DNA from: Bacillus luti
GTDB taxonomy: Bacteria; Bacillota; Bacilli; Bacillales; Bacillaceae_G
DNA: 64,000 nucleotides
Assembly: GCF_001884105.1 (NCBI RefSeq)
Contig: NZ_MACI01000014.1
Location: forward strand, 16,125-80,124
Direction of reading: 5' to 3'
In this document: in pieces, positions 60,488 through 64,000 of the stretch
Layout of the letters: each line of letters begins with the position of its first letter
How positions within the stretch are numbered: position 1 is the stretch's first letter
Made by a program: the position numbers and the translations under genes
Notes under the pieces: model-generated
Seen by the model: only the letters and a program-made list of their open reading frames with translations
Told to the model about the DNA's origin: nothing
The model's database searches: none

Positions 60488-61231
60488 ATGATGAAATTAG
60501 CATCTCCGAAACCATTTACATTTGAGGGTGGAGACCGCGCTGTTTTATTACTACATGGTTTCACAGGAAACTCAGCTGATGTACGTATGTTAGGGCGTTT
60601 CTTAGAGAAGAAAGGCTACACTTGTCATGCGCCAATTTTTAAAGGGCACGGTGTACCACCAGAAGAGCTTGTTCATACAGGTCCTGAAGATTGGTGGCAA
60701 GACGTAATGGAAGCATATCAGCTTTTAAAAGATAAAGGCTTTGAGAAAATTGCTGTTGCTGGATTATCACTTGGCGGCGTATTTTCTTTAAAATTAGGTT
60801 ATACAGTACCGGTTTTAGGTGTAGTACCAATGTGTGCACCAATGTATATTAAGAGTGAAGAAACGATGTACCAAGGTATATTGGCATATGCCCGCGAATA
60901 TAAAAAACGTGAGCAAAAATCACCAGAGCAAATTGAACAAGAAATGTTGGAATTCCAAAAGACACCGATGAATACATTAAAAGCACTACAAGAGCTAATT
61001 GCTGACGTACGTAACAATGTGGATATGATTTATGCCCCAACATTTGTTGTACAAGCGCGTCATGATGAAATGATTAATACAGATAGTGCTAACATTATTT
61101 ATAACGGTGTAGAATCTACGTTAAAAGACATTAAATGGTATGAAGACTCTACGCATGTCATTACACTTGATAAGCAACGTGACGAGCTACATGAGGATGT
61201 ATATAACTTCTTGGAGCAACTAGATTGGTAA
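60488..61231 (+). CDS. est: Carboxylesterase (Est30-like alpha/beta hydrolase)
   Basis: A 247-residue alpha/beta hydrolase closely resembling thermophile Est30. The nucleophile Ser is in AGLSLGG (about residue 94), the oxyanion loop is [11 protein letters not shown], the acid Asp in ARHDEMIN and the His in STHVITLD. It hydrolyses short acyl esters; the natural substrate is unknown. ATG 60488 or ATG 60491 are both possible after GAGGAG. Confidence 0.93.
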   Translation: MMKLASPKPFTFEGGDRAVLLLHGFTGNSADVRMLGRFLEKKGYTCHAPIFKGHGVPPEELVHTGPEDWWQDVMEAYQLLKDKGFEKIAVAGLSLGGVFSLKLGYTVPVLGVVPMCAPMYIKSEETMYQGILAYAREYKKREQKSPEQIEQEMLEFQKTPMNTLKALQELIADVRNNVDMIYAPTFVVQARHDEMINTDSANIIYNGVESTLKDIKWYEDSTHVITLDKQRDELHEDVYNFLEQLDW

Positions 61232-61252
61232 GATCTAGTTGCCTCTTTTTTT
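61216..61252 (+). terminator. Terminator overlapping the est stop codon
   Basis: A perfect 10-bp stem (61216-61225 with 61233-61242) whose left arm codes for the last residues (EQLDW); T9 follows. Confidence 0.9.
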
Positions 61253-61373
61253 CATAAGGAATTTTTTGTGAAAACTGTAAAAATCATTAGGGGAGTATTA
61301 AAGTTTCGCTTTATACATACCCCATCTTTCGGATACACTAAATAATATAAGGGTTTAAAGGAGGTATTTCTGC

Positions 61374-63812
61374 TTGGAAGAAATCATACAAGAACATATT
61401 GATAAATTATTATTATTCATGAGAGAAGAAGCGTATAAACCGTTAACGATACAAGAATTAGAAGCGGCATTTGGAATTGAAGGTTCTGAAGGCTTTAAAG
61501 ATTTTGTAAAGGCACTTGTAATGATGGAAGAGAAGGGGCTTGTTATTCGTACACGTAGCAACCGTTATGGTCTTCCTGAAAAGATGAATTTAGTACGCGG
61601 TAAGTTAATTGGACATGCACGTGGTTTTGCATTCGTTGTGCCAGAAGAGAAGAAAACAGGAGATGATGATCTTTTCATCCCGCCTACAGAATTAAACGGT
61701 GCACTTCATGGCGATACAGTATTAGCACGCGTTAGTTCACAATCAGGCGGTTCACGTCAAGAAGGTGCAATTGTACGTATTTTAGAACGTGGAACGAAAG
61801 AACTAGTTGGTACATATACAGAATCAAAAAACTTCGGATTTGTTATACCTGACAATAAGCGCTGGACAAGTGACATTTTCATCTTGAAAAGTGCATCGAT
61901 GGGTGCTGTAGAAGGTCATAAAGTAGTTGTGAAAATTACGAGCTATCCAGAGAATCGTTTAAGTGCAGAAGGTGAAGTTATTCAAATTCTAGGTCATAAA
62001 AATGACCCAGGAGTAGATATTTTATCTGTTATCCATAAACATCATTTACCTTTAGCATTTCCTGAAGAAGTGATGGAGCACGCAAACAGTGTACCAGAAA
62101 CGATTTCAGAAGAAGATTTAAAAGATCGCCGTGATTTGCGTGACCAAATGATTGTAACGATTGACGGCGCAGACGCAAAAGATTTAGATGACGCTGTTAC
62201 AGTAACGAAGCTTGAGAACGGTAACTACAAACTTGGTGTTCATATTGCGGATGTAAGTCATTACGTGCAAGAAGGTTCTCCGATTGATGTGGAAGCAGCG
62301 GAGAGAGCGACGAGTGTATATCTTGTTGACCGTGTAATTCCGATGATTCCGCATCGTCTATCTAACGGTATTTGTTCATTAAATCCGAAAGTAGACCGTC
62401 TGACATTATCTTGTGAAATGGAAATCAACAATCTAGGTGATGTTGTCAAACACGAGATTTTCCAAAGTGTGATTAAAACGACAGAGCGTATGACGTATGC
62501 TGACGTAAGAAGCATTTTAGAAGATGAAGACGAAGAGTTAATTAAGCGTTATGAGCCGTTAGTACCAATGTTTAAAGAGATGGGGCAACTAGCTCAAATT
62601 TTACGTGAAAAACGTATGCGTCGCGGTGCAATTGACTTTGACTTTAAAGAAGCGAAAGTATTAGTAGATGAAGAAGGAAAACCGACTGATGTGGTCATGC
62701 GTGATCGTTCTGTATCAGAGAAGTTAATCGAAGAATTTATGCTTGTTGCGAACGAAACAGTAGCAGAGCACTTCCACTGGATGAACGTACCATTCATGTA
62801 CCGTGTCCATGAAGATCCGAAAGAAGATAAGCTTGAGCGTTTCTTCGAGTTTGTAACAAACTTCGGATATGCAGTAAAAGGACGTGCGAACGAAGTACAC
62901 CCTCGTGCACTGCAACAAATTCTTGAAATGGTTCAAGGGCAACCAGAAGAAGTAGTAATCTCAACAGTTATGCTTCGTTCAATGAAGCAAGCACGTTACG
63001 ATTCGGATAGCTTAGGACATTTCGGTTTATCAACGGAGTTCTATACGCACTTCACATCACCAATTCGTCGTTACCCAGATACGATTGTTCATAGATTGAT
63101 TCGTGAATACATCATTAACGGTAAAGTCGACAACGAAACACAAGCAAAATGGCGTGAGAACTTACCTGAGATTGCAGAGCACTCTTCGAATATGGAACGT
63201 CGTGCTGTTGAAGCTGAGCGTGAAACAGACGAAATGAAAAAAGCAGAGTATATGGTTGATAAGATCGGTGAAGAGTATGACGGTATGATTAGCTCTGTAA
63301 CAAACTTCGGTTTATTCGTAGAGCTTCCAAATACTATTGAAGGCCTTGTACACGTTAGCTACTTAACGGATGATTATTACCGTTATGACGAGCAGCATTT
63401 CGCAATGATCGGGGAACGTACAGGTAACGTATTCCGCATCGGTGACGAAATTACAATTCGCGTTATTAACGTAAACAAAGACGAGCGCGCAATCGACTTT
63501 GAAATCGTTGGCATGAAAGGCACACCACGCCGTAAGTTCAAAGATCGTCCAGTCGTTATCGAACAGCCAAGAACAGGCAGAAAGAAACGCGGTGGACGTA
63601 GCGAGCGCAGTAATGAGCGCGGCGGTGAACGCGGTACAGGAAGAAAGTTTGACCGTGGCGGTAAAGGCAAAGGAAAAGGGGCAGCATCAGCATCAGCATC
63701 CACTTCCACATCTGCTAGCCAGTCAGGGAAAAAAGATGGTAACGGCAAGAAGAAGAAAGCATTCTTCGAAAACGTACCAGGATTCAAGAAGAAAAAGAAA
63801 AAGCGTAAGTAA
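61374..63812 (+). CDS. rnr: Ribonuclease R
   Basis: An 812-residue 3'-5' exoribonuclease of the RNB family that can unwind structured RNA. An N-terminal winged helix (1-70), two cold-shock domains (about 75-225), the RNB catalytic centre with [12 protein letters not shown] (about 262-273), an S1 domain (about 640-725), and a lysine/arginine-rich low-complexity tail are visible. TTG 61374 follows GGAGGT nine bases upstream. In bacilli smpB comes next, outside the window; RNase R and trans-translation cooperate. Confidence 0.96.
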   Translation: MEEIIQEHIDKLLLFMREEAYKPLTIQELEAAFGIEGSEGFKDFVKALVMMEEKGLVIRTRSNRYGLPEKMNLVRGKLIGHARGFAFVVPEEKKTGDDDLFIPPTELNGALHGDTVLARVSSQSGGSRQEGAIVRILERGTKELVGTYTESKNFGFVIPDNKRWTSDIFILKSASMGAVEGHKVVVKITSYPENRLSAEGEVIQILGHKNDPGVDILSVIHKHHLPLAFPEEVMEHANSVPETISEEDLKDRRDLRDQMIVTIDGADAKDLDDAVTVTKLENGNYKLGVHIADVSHYVQEGSPIDVEAAERATSVYLVDRVIPMIPHRLSNGICSLNPKVDRLTLSCEMEINNLGDVVKHEIFQSVIKTTERMTYADVRSILEDEDEELIKRYEPLVPMFKEMGQLAQILREKRMRRGAIDFDFKEAKVLVDEEGKPTDVVMRDRSVSEKLIEEFMLVANETVAEHFHWMNVPFMYRVHEDPKEDKLERFFEFVTNFGYAVKGRANEVHPRALQQILEMVQGQPEEVVISTVMLRSMKQARYDSDSLGHFGLSTEFYTHFTSPIRRYPDTIVHRLIREYIINGKVDNETQAKWRENLPEIAEHSSNMERRAVEAERETDEMKKAEYMVDKIGEEYDGMISSVTNFGLFVELPNTIEGLVHVSYLTDDYYRYDEQHFAMIGERTGNVFRIGDEITIRVINVNKDERAIDFEIVGMKGTPRRKFKDRPVVIEQPRTGRKKRGGRSERSNERGGERGTGRKFDRGGKGKGKGAASASASTSTSASQSGKKDGNGKKKKAFFENVPGFKKKKKKRK

Positions 63813-63821
63813 GAAGAGGGT

Positions 63822-63853
63822 GGCTTCGCTTTGATGAAAAGCGGGGCCTTTTT
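63822..63853 (+). terminator. Terminator of rnr
   Basis: An imperfect GGCTTCGCTTT/AAAAGCGGGGCC stem (63822-63847) with T5. Confidence 0.7.
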
Positions 63854-63869
63854 CTTTTTATTGGTGACT

Positions 63870-64000
63870 TGAGAGCGAGCCACTTTCGCTTTTTATTAGA
63901 ATCCAGCTACAGTGGCTAGAATGTTCGGCGGCTTCGCTTCTTCCCAGAGAGGCAAAGAGCGCCTCAAGGTCAGAAGCTCCATCCACCTCACATTCTAAGC
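63870..64000. repeat. Dispersed ~120-bp intergenic repeat, copy 2 (cut by window edge)
   Basis: Aligned with 43671-43803 in the same orientation: ATCCAGCT, GGCTAGAAT, GAGGCAAAGAGCGCCTC, GCTCCATC and ATTCTAA occur in order. The right end may extend past the window. Confidence 0.82.

Noticed and set aside
63383-63883. Minus-strand 166-codon frame over the rnr 3' end
   Set aside because: Its proline/serine/phenylalanine-rich product is the mirror of the Lys/Arg/Gly-rich RNase R tail.

Overview
The window reads as a chromosomal core segment of a Bacillus cereus-group bacterium (B. cereus, B. thuringiensis or B. anthracis; the sequence alone does not say which). It is AT-rich, and its gene order follows the B. 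subtilis comF-secA-prfB-ftsEX, uvrBA-hprK-lgt-trxB-whiA-crh-clpP and cggR-gapA-eno-secG-rnr blocks. Points typical of the cereus group are the missing degS-degU pair between yvyE and degV, the missing flagellar block between comFC and hpf, a second spoVA operon of the DUF1657/YhcN/spoVAC-AD-AEb/DUF1657/DUF421 type, and two kinds of dispersed intergenic repeat. No phage, transposase, integrase or CRISPR array was seen.

Layout. 1-6.2 kb: partial yvyE, degV, a YodB/CatR-like HxlR regulator, a CwlO-type secreted endopeptidase, comFA-comFC and a cold-shock protein. 6.5-16.6 kb: hpf, secA, prfB (programmed +1 frameshift), cccB, ftsEX, ctpB and a minJ-like gene. 16.6-27.2 kb is the most accessory part: an ABC exporter behind a Fur box, an ABC-F resistance-type gene behind a transcription-attenuation leader, a MerR/flavin-reductase pair, a LysR/YeiH divergent pair, an XRE regulator with small membrane proteins (one probably frameshifted), a second MerR operon and a DUF4362 lipoprotein. 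27.3-43.6 kb: uvrBA (LexA box), yvlD, hprK-lgt-ppaX-acyltransferase, a TPR protein, trxB, a DUF368 transporter, and Nudix-rapZ-glmR-whiA-crh. 43.6-48.6 kb, mostly minus strand: clpP (CtsR box) and the spoVA-2 operon, then tRNA-Arg(CCG). 48.9-64 kb: rpoN (sigL), a glutaredoxin-like gene, cggR-gapA-pgk-tpiA-gpmI-eno behind a textbook CggR operator, a nucleoside-hydrolase-like gene, a CidA/CidB pair, secG, est and rnr.

How the genes work together. The window groups protein export (SecA, SecG, Lgt), cell-wall growth control (CwlO-like enzyme, FtsEX, CtpB, MinJ, GlmR, DUF368), carbon-flux control (HprK, Crh, PpaX, CggR and lower glycolysis), DNA repair (UvrAB) and proteostasis (ClpP, RNase R, HPF). 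WalR-type boxes are visible upstream of both the CwlO-like gene and ftsEX, whose products act together in B. subtilis. The least routine signals are the ABC-F attenuator leader at 20.65-20.92 kb, the Fur box in front of the ABC exporter at 16.8 kb, and the two repeat families.
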